From Candidula unifasciata (lineage: Eukaryota; Mollusca; Gastropoda; Stylommatophora; Geomitridae), in assembly GCA_905116865.2 (NCBI GenBank), contig CAJHNH020000491.1:124001-188000 (forward strand): 64,000 nt of DNA. The letters are read 5' to 3'. Numbering within the stretch: position 1 is the stretch's first letter; each line of letters begins with the position of its first letter. Under the pieces are notes generated by a model, which saw only the letters and a list, made by a program, of their open reading frames with translations, did not search any database and was not told the DNA's origin. Below, piece after piece: positions 54,206 through 64,000 of this stretch. The position numbers were made by a program, and so were the translations under genes.

Positions 54206-54478
54206 ATTAAGCCAAGAGGCGGCGCAAATACCAGAACTTTAGCCACGAAAGTGGCGCAAATAAACAAGATCACAGATATAGCCGGAGACTGTTGGCAGCT
54301 TCAGCCAGCTAGCAGCAGGTTGAACGTGGTTGAGGTTTTAAATGTTTCTTGAAAGGAATTGGAACTGAAACTGAAGGCTGTATGTAGATTCTCATAGGGT
54401 AGCACCTGCAGATAAGAGGGCAAAGAAAACACCACACAAATAAGGCAACCTTGTGTACATGAAGCAACTGTACTTTAC

Positions 54479-54599
54479 CTGCCTTGGCCATCTGGGCCAG
54501 GAGTCCGGAGAAGTGGACTCTGTGGTCCTGTGGCAATTTTTGCAAGCTCCATCAGTCGCTCGTTTTCACAAGATGGAAGAGCTCTACTGTCTGCTGTAA
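54479..54599 (-). CDS. Gene B exon: linker after zinc fingers
   Basis: The acceptor tgttttcatag precedes 54599 and the donor CAG/gtaaag follows 54479. Phase 1 in, 39 full codons, phase 2 out. The peptide contains ADSRALPSCENERLMELAKI and ATGPQSPLLRTPGPDGQG. Pro/Gly-rich end suggests a disordered linker. Exon borders and phase agree with both neighbours. Confidence 0.75.
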
Positions 54600-54847
54600 C
54601 TATGAAAACAAGTTTGAAAAGAAAAGTGAAATGTAGTTTCTTTTTTAAGCACCAACAACTATCTGAAAACTAATTCTTCTTCTTTTTGTCTGATTCATTT
54701 TCCCCTAAAAGGGTGGTTGGCACATTTTGCTGTAGTGCTGATCTAGGTTGATAACTGTTCATTATGCCTAATACACCTGATTTCAGCAAACCGTTATTTA
54801 GATATCTTACATGACATGCTTAGTCAATTCTTATTTTCCTCCAAACT

Positions 54848-55368
54848 TTCAGGGCAAAACCTGAGAGTTATACACTTATCTATTACCTATCCATAGACCA
54901 ACTAACACTTTTCTTCAGGGGAAAACCTGAGAATTATACACTTATGTATTACCTATCCATAGACTGACTAACACTTTTCTTCAGGGAAAAACCTGAGAAT
55001 TATACACTTATGTATTACCTATCCATAGACTGACTAACACTTCTTCAGGGAAAAACCTGAGAATTATACACTTATGTATTACCTATCCATAGACTGACTA
55101 ACACTTTTCTTCAGGGAAAAAACCTGAGAATTATACACTTATGTATTACCTATCCATAGACTGACTAACACTTCTTCAGGGAAAAACCTGAGAATTATAC
55201 ACTTATGTATTACCTATCCATAGACTGACTAACACTTTTCTTCAGGGAAAAACCTGAGAATTATACACTTATGTATTACCTATCCATAGACTGACTAACA
55301 CTTCTTCAGGGAAAAACCTGAGAATTATACACTTATGTATTACCTATCCATAGACTGACTAACACTTT
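54848..55368. repeat. 64/66-bp minisatellite in gene B intron
   Basis: Eight units: 'cagggaaaaacctgagaatt', 'atacacttatgtattaccta', 'tccatagactgactaacact', then ttttctt or ttctt. From the third unit on, the longer and shorter linker alternate, giving a dimer period of about 130 bp. The first unit is the most diverged. Confidence 0.95.
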
Positions 55369-55369
55369 A

Positions 55370-55950
55370 GCCGTTACAATTTTTTTTTGTCAATTGTAGA
55401 TAAATACACAGTCTGTTGATCAAGTATATTTTCTTGACAGTGTTAAGGCTATGTTTATGACTATTTTGAAAATGTGATTGCATTTTTTATCGGTTTCTTG
55501 ACCTTCTTCTAATTCTGTAGCCAGATAATAATCCTGTTAGAGGTTTCTTAACTCTCTGCCAAGGAACGCATCACGCGATAATCTGTTACAACCGAGCAGC
55601 CCAATCTGTGCGTGACGAGTGAAAGTTTCTAATTACAACTGGCCAGTATAACAATGCAAACAAGCAGTTTTGAATGGTATTTCTTGTTCTTTGTGTTTGC
55701 TGTAACATGTTTTTAAAGGCATATAATGTAGCATGTCTAAATAAACACGTGTTTATCACATTTATCTGAAGCTAGACAAAGAAAGTGATGAAGTAGATAT
55801 GTTTCAGTCATTGATAGAGTTAAACTTAGATAAGGGATAGCTATGATATATACCTCACGCAAAGCTACAATGCCAACAAAATCAGCTTGTACAAAGAGAA
55901 TAAATATTAGTGAAAAAATATTCTTCAGTGACAACAACAAAATTTCCATA
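55370..55950. other. Gene B intron sequence
   Basis: No repeat or exon recognised between the array and the zinc-finger exon. Confidence 0.35.
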
Positions 55951-55951
55951 C

Positions 55952-56043
55952 CATTAGCTGTTGTATTTACACTTCTACTGGATACAGTGTGGGTTTGACC
56001 CCGACATCTTTTCCGCTTCTGGTGGTACTTCAAACCATTAAAA
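55952..56043 (-). CDS. Gene B exon: end of zinc finger 2
   Basis: The acceptor ctatttgcag precedes 56043 and the donor ATG/gtatgg follows 55952. One base completes the Ser codon, then FNGLKYHQKRKRC and a Thr/Ser-rich stretch; phase 1 out. With the preceding exon this forms C-x2-C-x12-H-x5-C, a C2HC variant of a C2H2 zinc finger with the expected Phe and Leu spacing. The finger being split by an intron and reassembling in phase is strong evidence for both exons. Confidence 0.85.
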
Positions 56044-56185
56044 CTGCAAATAGAATTGATCATTCATAACATATTGAGAACAGATGTGTGAATGTATCAT
56101 GTCTATGTGGCCACACATGAAGAAAAAAAATGTATCTGTACCAAGGCAAATATATGCAGGTAATAATTGATGCTAAACATAACAG

Positions 56186-56280
56186 CTGCCAGGTCAATTC
56201 AGCCTAAAATGTTAACAGGGAATGTCCTGGGAAATAAAGGTGGCTGGTATGTCATTGATAACATAACCCTTCGATTTTTC
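56186..56280 (+). mobile_element. S3 SINE fragment
   Basis: Middle part only: 'gccaggtcaattcagcct', 'gggaatgtcctgggaaataa' and 'aggtggctggtatg'. Confidence 0.5.
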
Positions 56281-56483
56281 CTACACAATGTCAAATGTCA
56301 CAGGAGTGAAAAGGTTTAAAAAAAACTGACCTTTTTCACTCATTCTGAAGGAAACAAGATGTTTTGACCAAAATTAAGGTTTAAATTACTACAGTGCAGA
56401 CCTGATAAGGAGAACTCATGGGTACCCAAGAAATGCTTTCTAGTATCATAAATTCCTCCTATTCATATGTCAACCACAGAATT

Positions 56484-56527
56484 TTGTGTGTGTGTGTGTG
56501 CGTGCATGCGTGTGTGCATGTGTGTGG
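56484..56527. repeat. TG/GTGCA microsatellite
   Basis: tgtgtgtgtgtg followed by cgtgcatgcgtgtgtgcatg. Confidence 0.9.
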
Positions 56528-56665
56528 CTGTTGTGGTTTTTTTATGTTCAGTAGTTTGCCACGGCGCTCTGAATGGTCAGCTCTCTATACTACTGTTGAA
56601 ACTAAAGCAAGACATACTGCTGTCAATTTGCCTGCAGCTGGGATCAAACCCAGTGTGACAAACGT
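56528..56665 (-). mobile_element. S2 SINE, partial
   Basis: 'gtggtttttttatgttcagt', 'agtttgccacggcgctctga' and B-box complement 'gggatcaaacccagtgtg' match S2; the tRNA-like end is lost. Confidence 0.65.
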
Positions 56666-56754
56666 GTATAAAAACTGCATAAATGACTGAAAGAAATTAT
56701 TATATGACACATATAATAGCTAAATTATTATATATCATATCAGTTAGTCATTCA

Positions 56755-57285
56755 GTAGCATGTCTTTTGTAGAACCTTGCTCCCATAACAACCCACCAGA
56801 AAACTTCTTGATCACAAGCAAGATGTCTCACACCCATCTGGAAATCATTCGCTACATCCTGCACCAATCTTCTCTTTGGACATTCTCTTCCCAGGCATAT
56901 ACTCCTCCATTATTGTTCTCTCTAAACTTTCGTGACGTTTCAAGTGACCAAAATATTTAAATTTTCTGTGTTTTATCATCTTTAATAGCCAACCTTCTTC
57001 AATATTCAGTTCTTGAAGTATGGATGTATTTGTTCTTTTCTTTACTCATGATATTCTTAGAACCCGTCTGTAACATTTGTATTCAAAGACATTTATGCGC
57101 TGTTCAGCTTGTTTAAATGTCCAGGTCTCACAGGCGTATGTTGCAATGGGAAAGATGTATGTACTTTAGAAACCTAATTTGTGTAGTTTTGTCTGTCCCA
57201 CTCTATAATATATTCAGTTATTTTAGTCTTTGAAGTGCAAGTGATAGTCATTGTTTAATCTCCTTCTTTGTGTCACCATATATAT
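56755..57285 (-). mobile_element. RTE-like LINE tail
   Basis: The minus strand from 57285 reads GDTKKEIKQ, LSLALQRLK, then LQTGSKNIMSKE-like, F-W-S-L-E-T near the F-G-H position and RMISRWV. Same group as 32860-33475, more decayed, with many stops. Confidence 0.65.
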
Positions 57286-57289
57286 ATCA

Positions 57290-57540
57290 TATACAACAGC
57301 AAAAGTGTACAGTAACATTAAAATGGTCACTGTTTATCTCAGTTATAACCCTGAGATATGAACGTGGTATATAAATAAATTGATACATGGTGCTGACTAT
57401 GAGAATAATAAGATAAAGAAGTACAAATTAAAGGACGTGCCAAAGAAATTTAGACAGTGGTACCTCAGTTTACATTTACTTTGAAATATGCTCAACTTTG
57501 TCTAAGTCCCGTTTGGAATGACCATACAATGTCACATTTC
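57290..57540. other. Gene B intron sequence
   Basis: A short 'atatatatcatata' run; otherwise nothing. Confidence 0.3.
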
Positions 57541-57544
57541 TTAA

Positions 57545-57790
57545 ACAATCAGAACAGGTATGCTTCGTGCAGAGTGGCATGCTTCACTGCGGAGGACATG
57601 GGTGAGGAGTACTGCCGGTGTGTTGGGAAATGAACAGGCGGACAGACTGGCTGGCTCTGCACAACCTGGTGGAATACTGATACATGATAGGGCAGACGTG
57701 GTTAGTGCCTTGTGGGAGAGCGTGTACAGTTCGGAGTCAAACCTGAGGAGCCTCAACCAGGCCCAAGTAGTGAAAAGAGGCAGAAAGGAA
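57545..57790 (+). mobile_element. RNase H-type LINE fragment
   Basis: The plus strand reads MLRAEWHASLRRTWV, STAGVLGNEQADRLAGSAQP, GILIHDRADVVSALWE and VYSSES. G-x-x-G-N-E-x-A-D-x-L-A is the RNase H terminal motif (His position replaced). In frame for over 70 codons. Same family as 51985-52650 and 63150-63600. Confidence 0.85.
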
Positions 57791-57794
57791 AAAC

Positions 57795-58255
57795 AAAGAA
57801 ATTTAAAGAAAACAAAACCAGAATTTCTGATTCCTGAAGTTTATTGGAAGGGAACTCTCCTTCCGAATAATATTTCCTCCTCTTCCCTTTTCAGTACCAT
57901 CCTTGTAGGCACTCGACTCTTCTCAGGAAGGTAAAGTGAGGTTAAATATCATTCAATTCATTGAACTGCTTTTGTATTCATGTCTTTTAGTATTAGGCGG
58001 TAAGTAGATTACCTTATACAATCACATCAATGTATAACATTCCTGTAACAGTAGGATTGCCTTCTTTTTTGATTTGTTTATGGAGATGGATTAATCATTC
58101 TCCCTTAATTTTATATGGGAAAATCTGTTTGGTATACATACAAGAATCAGGAAAAGATTAAGTATGTATACCGAGGTGCCACTGTCTTGACAATATTTCC
58201 TAACACAACACATTTTTTTTTTTTTTTTTAAATACAAAGACAATTTCAAATGATA
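57795..58255. other. Gene B intron sequence
   Basis: Nothing recognised; an A/T run lies near 58210-58231. Confidence 0.3.
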
Positions 58256-58263
58256 GCACAAAC

Positions 58264-58466
58264 CTTTTAAACACTTTTCGGCATTTATCACATGGGAAAC
58301 TTTCATTGTCACGTCGGTGTCGCTGCAGATGATATCTGTAGCCAGGCCCTGAGTAGAGAGTGTGGCCACATACCGCACATATTCTGGCATTCCGAAATGG
58401 CTGCTTAGTTAACTGCTGTTGATATTCCTGCATCCGTCGTGACTGAACATGGCGTCGTTTCACTAC
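58264..58466 (-). CDS. Gene B exon: zinc finger 1 and start of finger 2
   Basis: The acceptor gtatctttcag precedes 58466 and the donor AAG/gtttgt follows 58264. Phase 0 in, 67 codons, phase 2 out. A basic Arg/Gln stretch (residues 3-28) leads to ICAVCGHTLYSGPGYRYHLQ then RH, a full C-x2-C-x12-H-x3-H finger at residues 30-50. Then FPCDKCRKVFK opens finger 2 (Cys 59 and 62), completed in the next exon. Such fingers bind DNA or protein in the nucleus. This is the most upstream exon found; earlier exons should lie beyond the right edge or in the unexamined flank. Confidence 0.85.
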
Positions 58467-58708
58467 CTGAAAGATACAATCATTTTACAGCTAATTACAA
58501 GTCAGTGACAACAAAATGTCTTTAAATAATACACATAATTGTCAGAGGGTTGACATCATTGCTCTAAGTTTTATCCAGTACAGCTCGGTTTCATGTTAGT
58601 ATCACATCATCACTATCACCAAGTGCCTTGCCAAATGGCGTGGGTGATCATGCTTCTCCATAATCTGCGATCCGGAGCTGCATGTATCAGTTTTTGTGTT
58701 GATACCCC

Positions 58709-59107
58709 CAATGACAACAGCTCACAGAAGCCAGCTGCAGGCCTCGGAAATGAGATATCTGAGAAAGGTGGTCCAAGGGACAAGAAGGGACAAAGTCCGC
58801 AATCAGACAATTCGTCAAGATCTTGATACCCAGTCCTTACAAACCCTAGTGGATCAGTCACAGTTACGATGGTTTGGACATGTATGCAGAATGGGAGAAA
58901 ATCGGCCACCATGGCAGGCTAAGAACCAGGGAACCAGACCTCCAGGACGACCCAGGGTGCGCTGGGAAGACAACATCCGACAGTCCCTAACTGACAGAGG
59001 ACTGGAATAGAACAAAGCCAGAAAAAAAACTGCTGATAGAGACGTCTGGCGATCTCTCTGGCAAATCTCTACACCCCAAGGTAGAAGAGGAGCGACTAAG
59101 TAAGTAA
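58709..59107 (+). mobile_element. LINE 3' end nested in another LINE
   Basis: The plus strand encodes ASEMRYLRKVVQGTRRDKVR, LRWFGHVCRMGENR, GRPRVRWEDNIRQSL, then a short 3' region ending actaagtaagtaa. Flanked by a perfect 13-bp duplication gtgttgatacccc at 58696-58708 and 59108-59120. The interrupted LINE reads through when it is removed. The preserved frame suggests a fairly recent insertion. Confidence 0.92.
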
Positions 59108-59723
59108 GTGTTGATACCCCTCCATGCCATGATAAAAGGCCGTCAGGAATCGTCTCCCACTGTCTTCCTCTGTCTCTCTTTCCACAAATCCTTTCAGTGG
59201 TCATAACATGTTCCATTTTCCCTCTTCTCATAAGATGACCCAAAAAATAATGACTGTCTCTGATGTTTATGATAGGTTGTCTCTGAGCACTCACCTCTTT
59301 CAAAACATCTTGGTTGCTCTTCTTAGCTGTCCAAGAAATTCTAAGGATTCTTCTATAAAACCACATCTCGGGGGCCTCAAGATATTGTTCAGCATGTTTA
59401 TTAATTGTCCAGAATTCACAGCCCTATGTTAAAACTGGCTCTATGTAGCATGCGAGAATTCTGTTCCTACACCCACTGACATGGATTTATTGCATGAAAT
59501 GTTCTTCATTTGATAAAATGCAGTTTTAGCTTGTCCCATTCTGTTCTTTATCTCTGTGATATATCTTCCATCGGATGCTATCCCTGTGCCTTGATACATA
59601 AATTTCTGTACTTGTCACAAAATAATCACCATTACTTCTGTCTTCCCATTATTCAAACTGAGGCCATTTTCATCACTTTTTGCCACCACCATATCTATCA
59701 ATTCCCGTAATTCTTTCTGACTT

Positions 59724-60775
59724 GTCGCTGTCAAGACGATTGTCATCAGCACAACGCAGGTTGTTTTATGACCACCAACCACAATTTCTGCCTTGTCGCT
59801 GTCAAGACGATGTCATCAGCACAACGCAGGTTGTTTTATGACCACCAACCACAATTTCTGACTTGTCGCTGTCAAGACGATGGTCATCAGCACAACGCAG
59901 GTTGTTTTATGACCACCAACCACAATTTCTGCCTTGTCGCTGTCAAGACGATGTCATCAGCACAACGCAGGTTGTTTTATGACCACCAACCACAATTTCT
60001 GCCTTGTCGCTGTCAAGACGATTGTCATCAGCACAACGCAGGTTGTTTTATGACCACCAACCACAATTTCTGACTTGTCGCTGTCAAGACGATGTCATCA
60101 GCACAACGCAGGTTGTTTTATGACCACCAACCACAATTTCTGACTTGTCGCTATCAAGACGATGTCATCAGCACAACGCAGGTTGTTTTATGACCACCAA
60201 CCACAATTTCTGACTTGTCGCTATCAAGACGATGTCATCAGCACAACGCAGGTTGTTTTATAACCACCAACCACAATTTCTGACTTGTCGCTATCAAGAC
60301 GATGTCATCAGCACAACGCAGGTTGTTTTATGACCACCAACCACCATTTCTGACTTGTCGCTATCAAGACGATGTCATCAGCACAACGCAGGTTGTTTTA
60401 TGACCACCAACCACAATTTCTGACTTGTCGCTGTCAAGACGATGTCATCAGCACAACGCAGGTTGTTTTATGACCACCAACCACAATTTCTGACGTGTCG
60501 CTGTCAAGACGATGTCATCAGCACAACGCAGGTTGTTTTGTGACCACCAACCACAATTTCTGCCTAGTCGCTATCAAGACGATGTCATCAGCACAACGCA
60601 GGTTGTTTTATGACCACCAACCACAATTTCTGCCTAGTCGCTATCAAGACGATGTCATCAGCACAACGCAGGTTGTTTTATGACCACCAAATTCAATTTT
60701 TGACTTGTCGCTGTCAAGACAATGGTCATCAGCACAAGGCAGGTTGTTTTATGACCACCAACCACAATTTCTGAC
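59724..60775. repeat. 70-bp minisatellite from a reverse transcriptase active site
   Basis: Fifteen units of about 70 bp: 'tgaccaccaaccacaatttc', 'tgacttgtcgctgtcaagac', 'gatgtcatcagcacaacgca', 'ggttgtttta'. On the minus strand each unit reads NLRCADDIVLTATSQ, the region of the LINE catalytic (Y/F)ADD box. A few units are 71 bp (gattgtc, gatggtc), and those keep the spacing of the parent LINE. Confidence 0.95.
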
Positions 60776-61464
60776 ACATTCATGATGGATCTCATTATAT
60801 ATTCATTGATAATGAAAACAAATCAGGTGATTGTATGCATCCTTGTCTTACCCTCCTCTTAATTATCTTAAATGTTCTCAAATTGTTATTAATTCTCATA
60901 GCTGCTCTGTTTGCTGTCAATACATGTTCTTTATAATTTGCAAATCTTTCCCGTCAATGTTTTTTAAGTTTCCAAAGTTTGATTATTTCTTAATGTTTCA
61001 GTCAAAAACTTCTGTATAGTCAATAAAGCATAAGTAAAGAGCATTTTTTTTACTTCTATAGCTCTAGAGTCCTGAGGATGTATATGGCATTCCTTGTACA
61101 TTTTCCTTCTACACATTCACACCGTTCTTCACTAATTTCTGGTTTAATCTTGTTTCTTATTCTTCTCATAATTATTCTCAGTAACATTATTTGTCACATG
61201 GCTCAAAAGACTAACGGTGTGATAGTTTTTACATTTTAAAGTGCCTGGCTTCTTTGGCAGAGCAATAAATATAGATTTTAAAAGGTCATTAGGAATGTAT
61301 CCACTATTATAAATGTCATTGAACAGTTTTGATATTTCAATTCCGAAATATCACAAAGCCTCAATTTCTTCCAGTGTGATGTTGTCCGGCAAAGTATTGG
61401 TGGGTCTTTGCTGCTGTCCTGGAAATATACTTCTGGTCTCTTATCAAATATGCTTAAACGTTTT

Positions 61465-61840
61465 TAGTCTTTTCTAGTTTCTCATTCTGAGATTGGCACA
61501 AAGCACATACTCCATGACTGCAGCAACTACCCCCTAGGATCCCCTAAACACCTGCACTCATGAACTGAAGAAAAGGGTACAAAACTGAATACACAACTTT
61601 AACAGTGTAAGGCATTAAAAAAAAATTTATTTTTCAATTTAAAAAAATGAATACTCCTGAATCTCTATGTAAAGCTTCTTCCATTGTTCTGTTTGCTTTA
61701 CAGTTGCAAGATGTGACTGGCTTGAAAGATTGTAAATAAATGTTTATCCATATTTTACAAGGACTGCAACTCTCAGGATCTTACAGTGCTCACAGAATAT
61801 GTCAGTAATGCATATACAGTTCAACTTAAACTAAACAACG
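61465..61840. other. Unannotated AT-rich sequence
   Basis: May contain more of the LINE 5' region, but no motif could be read with confidence. Confidence 0.3.
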
Positions 61841-61842
61841 GG

Positions 61843-62205
61843 GGCTGCGTGATTTCGAGGCATAGTGTCTGCCTTGAGTTCTAGAGGTTCCAAAATCAAT
61901 CGCCAGTAAGGCTGGGAATTTTTCGCGTGGACTTGGACTTCTAGTAATTCACCCTGGTCCCTGGGTAGTGAGATCGGACACCCATGTGAATTGTTGCGCA
62001 CATAAAAAATCCTTTGGCATAGTAAAGTCGAAAAGAGTAGCCCGGGCAAAATTTTGAGTTAAAAAATCTACCTAAAGTATTTCAGGATCTTTGCCGGTGC
62101 TACAGAGGCTGTGCACTGTGCTGAGCTTCTTCAGACTCAGACTTGAGTTAGAAGAAGAACGGAGCACTTATGGGTTACTACCGGTGTGCTATGATGTTGA
62201 TCCAT
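61843..62205 (+). mobile_element. S4 SINE, copy 3
   Basis: 'gggggctgcgtgatttcgag', 'ggcatagtgtctgccttgag', a degraded B box, 'gggtagtgagatcggacacc', 'gtcgaaaagagtagcccggg', 'cggtgctacagaggctgtgc' and 'gttactaccggtgtgctatg'. Same order as the 41.8 kb copy. Confidence 0.8.
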
Positions 62206-62253
62206 TCCTCAAACCTCAAACTAAAATTCAACAAACATTTCATCATTATGGGA

Positions 62254-62257
<4 letters not shown>

Positions 62258-62300
<43 letters not shown>
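62258..62300. repeat. TA microsatellite
   Basis: About 20 TA repeats (tatatata...). Confidence 0.95.
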
Positions 62301-62305
<5 letters not shown>

Positions 62306-62399
62306 GCTATATTCCCACTTCTCCCCCCATACTACTGCCTAAAAATATGTTTTAAAGCTTGAAATAAAATCTGTAAAATACAATTTTTTCCTTTCCAGA

Positions 62400-63090
62400 T
62401 CAAGCAAATTAAAGGCTGAAGTAGAAAGGCTATTAAAAGGAGAAACAAGGAAAAGGTTGCAGGTTCTGTCAATATAATCAACAAAATTATAAAAATGTTT
62501 TCCAATTTAGCCAATAAAATAACAAACACTTGATTTATTCCCAAGGACCTGAAGGTTATTTGTATCACAGCGCCCAAGAAATCAGAAGGTTTTGATTGTG
62601 AAGGCTTCAGAACTATTAACTCATGCGCTATTTAACCAAAATAGTCCTTAAGATTATACTCGAGAGAATTCAAAATAAAACTGGTAAAGAAGCGGCTGAA
62701 AAAACTTGAAAATGTGTTTGTACCTTTTACATGCTACAAGAAAGCTAATGGCAAAGTAAAACATAAACACTTCATTATTATACCTTTAAGATATAGGATT
62801 AAATAGACCGGATACCAGTCTTACTAACCTATGCTGAGAACAAGAGGCAGTAAAAAGATACAACAATTAAAAAAATTCACCAAACAGAGATAACAAGAGA
62901 AGTGCAGAAGTATTGTCTCCAAGCCTTTTCAAACAAGTTAAAAATTAACATAGGAATAAGATGCAGTGTAAGATAAGCTGATGACACAGTGTTGATAGTA
63001 GAAAGTGAGCTGAAGTTGAACCTAGTGCAGAAATTAATATCTGCGTGTAGAATGTGGATTAGATATGAAATTATTTCAAACAATTTTATT
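62400..63090 (+). mobile_element. LINE reverse transcriptase remnant
   Basis: Plus-strand pieces read I-T-A-P-K-K-S-E-G-F-D-C-E-G-F-R-T-I-N (reverse transcriptase entry motif), later IRCSV, then ADDTVLIVESELKLNLVQK, the catalytic box region. Several stops and frame changes. Confidence 0.7.
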
Positions 63091-63149
63091 TTAATAAGCA
63101 ATGAAAAGGAGCGACCAATAATAAACACCACAGTTAACAGAAAGATGCT

Positions 63150-63620
63150 AAAATAAGTAACAGTGTTTTCCATTCTTGAACACATAACAGATGGTGACAG
63201 GAGTGAAACAGAATGTTGCTTCTTCTTATTGAGAATGGAGGTGGAGGCGGTTACTGCAGCTTTCTGGTGGCTGGAGAACAAGATGGATACACATGACATA
63301 ATTGTAACTGACTCTGAAAGCATGCTGAGAAAGGTGAAGACAGAGATGCTTCGAGCAGAGTGGCAAGCTTCACTGGGAAGGTCATGGGTGGTGAGCATAC
63401 TTTGAATATTTTCTCCAGGCTACGCTGGCGTAGTGGGGAAAAAACAGGCAGACAGATTGGCTGGATGTGCACCACATATCTATATATATATATAGACTGC
63501 GACCGGTACCATTAGTATTGGAACTCTGCGCTGGCTTCTGAAGATGTGGATAAAGCGCATATAGGAATGCCCTAAGTACAGTGATGTCAATTCTTGACTC
63601 AACTCAGCTGCTGCTGGATC
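63150..63620 (+). mobile_element. RNase H-type LINE remnant
   Basis: The plus strand reads MEVEAVTAAFWWLENKMD, IIVTDSESMLRKVKTEML, RAEWQASLGRSWV, then in another frame GYAGVVGKKQADRLAG, and finally the 3' end 'ccggtaccattag' / 'ggaactctgcgctggcttct'. A TA run at about 63480-63494 breaks it. Same family as 51985-52650. Confidence 0.8.
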
Positions 63621-63659
63621 ACTGTGTCCAGAAGTGAATAAAAGAATTATTAACCTAGT

Positions 63660-63888
63660 TAGTTGCGTATCCTTTACAGGACTTTGCAGAACCAAACCCA
63701 ACAGCCCCTGGCTGTTGTGTGGTTTTTCTAGGCACATTTACGTCCAGTAGTCTGCCATTGCTTTCTGGCCGGTCGGTTTTCTTGATACCACTGTCGAAAC
63801 CAACACAAGGCGCATGGCCCACAGCTGGGATCGAACCCGGCATCCCGGCATTACAAAGCGTTCTCATCGACTTAGCCACAGTGCCGAC
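63660..63888 (-). mobile_element. S2 SINE
   Basis: tRNA-headed SINE on the minus strand, B box 'gggttcgatcccagc', with a perfect 12-bp target duplication tattaacctagt at 63648-63659 and 63889-63900. Confidence 0.93.
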
Positions 63889-63900
63889 TATTAACCTAGT

Positions 63901-64000
63901 ACAACTTCTTTTTCTTCTCATGCTTTTGTCCTTAAAGAACAATTGGCATATTGTCATTTACAGCTAGGTTTCAATATCTGCACTGTCCAGCCCAGTGCAT
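63901..64000. other. Right edge, unannotated
   Basis: Nothing recognised. Confidence 0.3.

Larger units (their letters stand above)
58600..61460 (-). mobile_element. RTE-like LINE, long but dead, with nested DNA
   Basis: Read on the minus strand: from about 61400 L-P-D-N-I-T-L-E-E-I, IYNSGYIPNDLLKSIFIALP (reverse transcriptase entry), then G-x-D-K-D-A and IYNEIHHECVRNC-like sequence; the catalytic ADD box expanded into the 70-bp array (60775-59724); then MWFYRRILRISWTAKKSNQD, FLGHLMRRGKMEHVMTTE, DRGRQWETIPDGLLSWHG; and, after a nested insertion, LIHAAPDRRLWRSMI with A-I-W-Q-G-T. Many stops. It is the longest LINE copy here. Confidence 0.85.

Noticed and set aside
59768..60073. 101-residue plus frame with TTNHNFCL repeats
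   Set aside because: Antisense of the reverse-transcriptase-derived 70-bp array.

Overview
The window looks like ordinary nuclear DNA from an invertebrate animal. It is AT-rich, genes are split by introns with GT/AG borders, and most of it is interspersed and tandem repeats. The LINE and SINE mixture suggests a lophotrochozoan, most likely a mollusc; that is an inference from repeat style, not proof. There is no operon, CRISPR array, prokaryotic signal, intact tRNA/rRNA gene or intact viral gene.

Two host genes are supported, each only partly inside the window. Gene A (+) enters from the left: an internal exon at 2237-2382 joins in phase to a last exon at 4124-4269. A second possible terminal exon at 6180-6226 has the same phase. 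I do not recognise the protein. Gene B (-) enters from the right. Six exons (58466-58264, 56043-55952, 54599-54479, 51549-51483, 47945-47785, 44140-44005) join with matching phases into 259 residues: two zinc-finger motifs, a polar linker, and a C-terminal HMG box most like that of HBP1. Its start lies beyond the right edge.

About 37 kb between the genes (6.5-43.5 kb) and all gene B introns are filled with mobile DNA and minisatellites. The mobile DNA includes: a SINE-like family with a GAA tail (called S1 here) whose target duplications show it moves; two tRNA-headed SINE families (S2, S3) and a third tRNA-like one (S4); a short unclassified family (S5); an element associated with CA arrays; many dead LINE pieces of at least two kinds (RTE-like reverse transcriptase, and a type carrying RNase H); and DNA transposon remnants (Merlin-like, mariner, TA- and TTAA-type MITEs, a foldback element with a G tract).

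Tandem arrays have units of 31, 34, 38, 39, 40, 40, 52, 63, 64/66, 67 and 70 bp. Several are not independent satellites: they grew inside LINE coding sequence. The clearest is the 70-bp array at 59724-60775, whose unit encodes the reverse-transcriptase ADD catalytic box on the minus strand. The 63-bp array has a five-unit higher-order period and the 64/66-bp array alternates in pairs. Long reading frames over these arrays are artefacts of unit length.

No gene-sized undescribed system is present. The most notable items are the minisatellites born from LINE coding sequence, the nested insertions readable from their target duplications, the GAA-tailed SINE, the foldback element, and the zinc-finger plus HMG-box gene.
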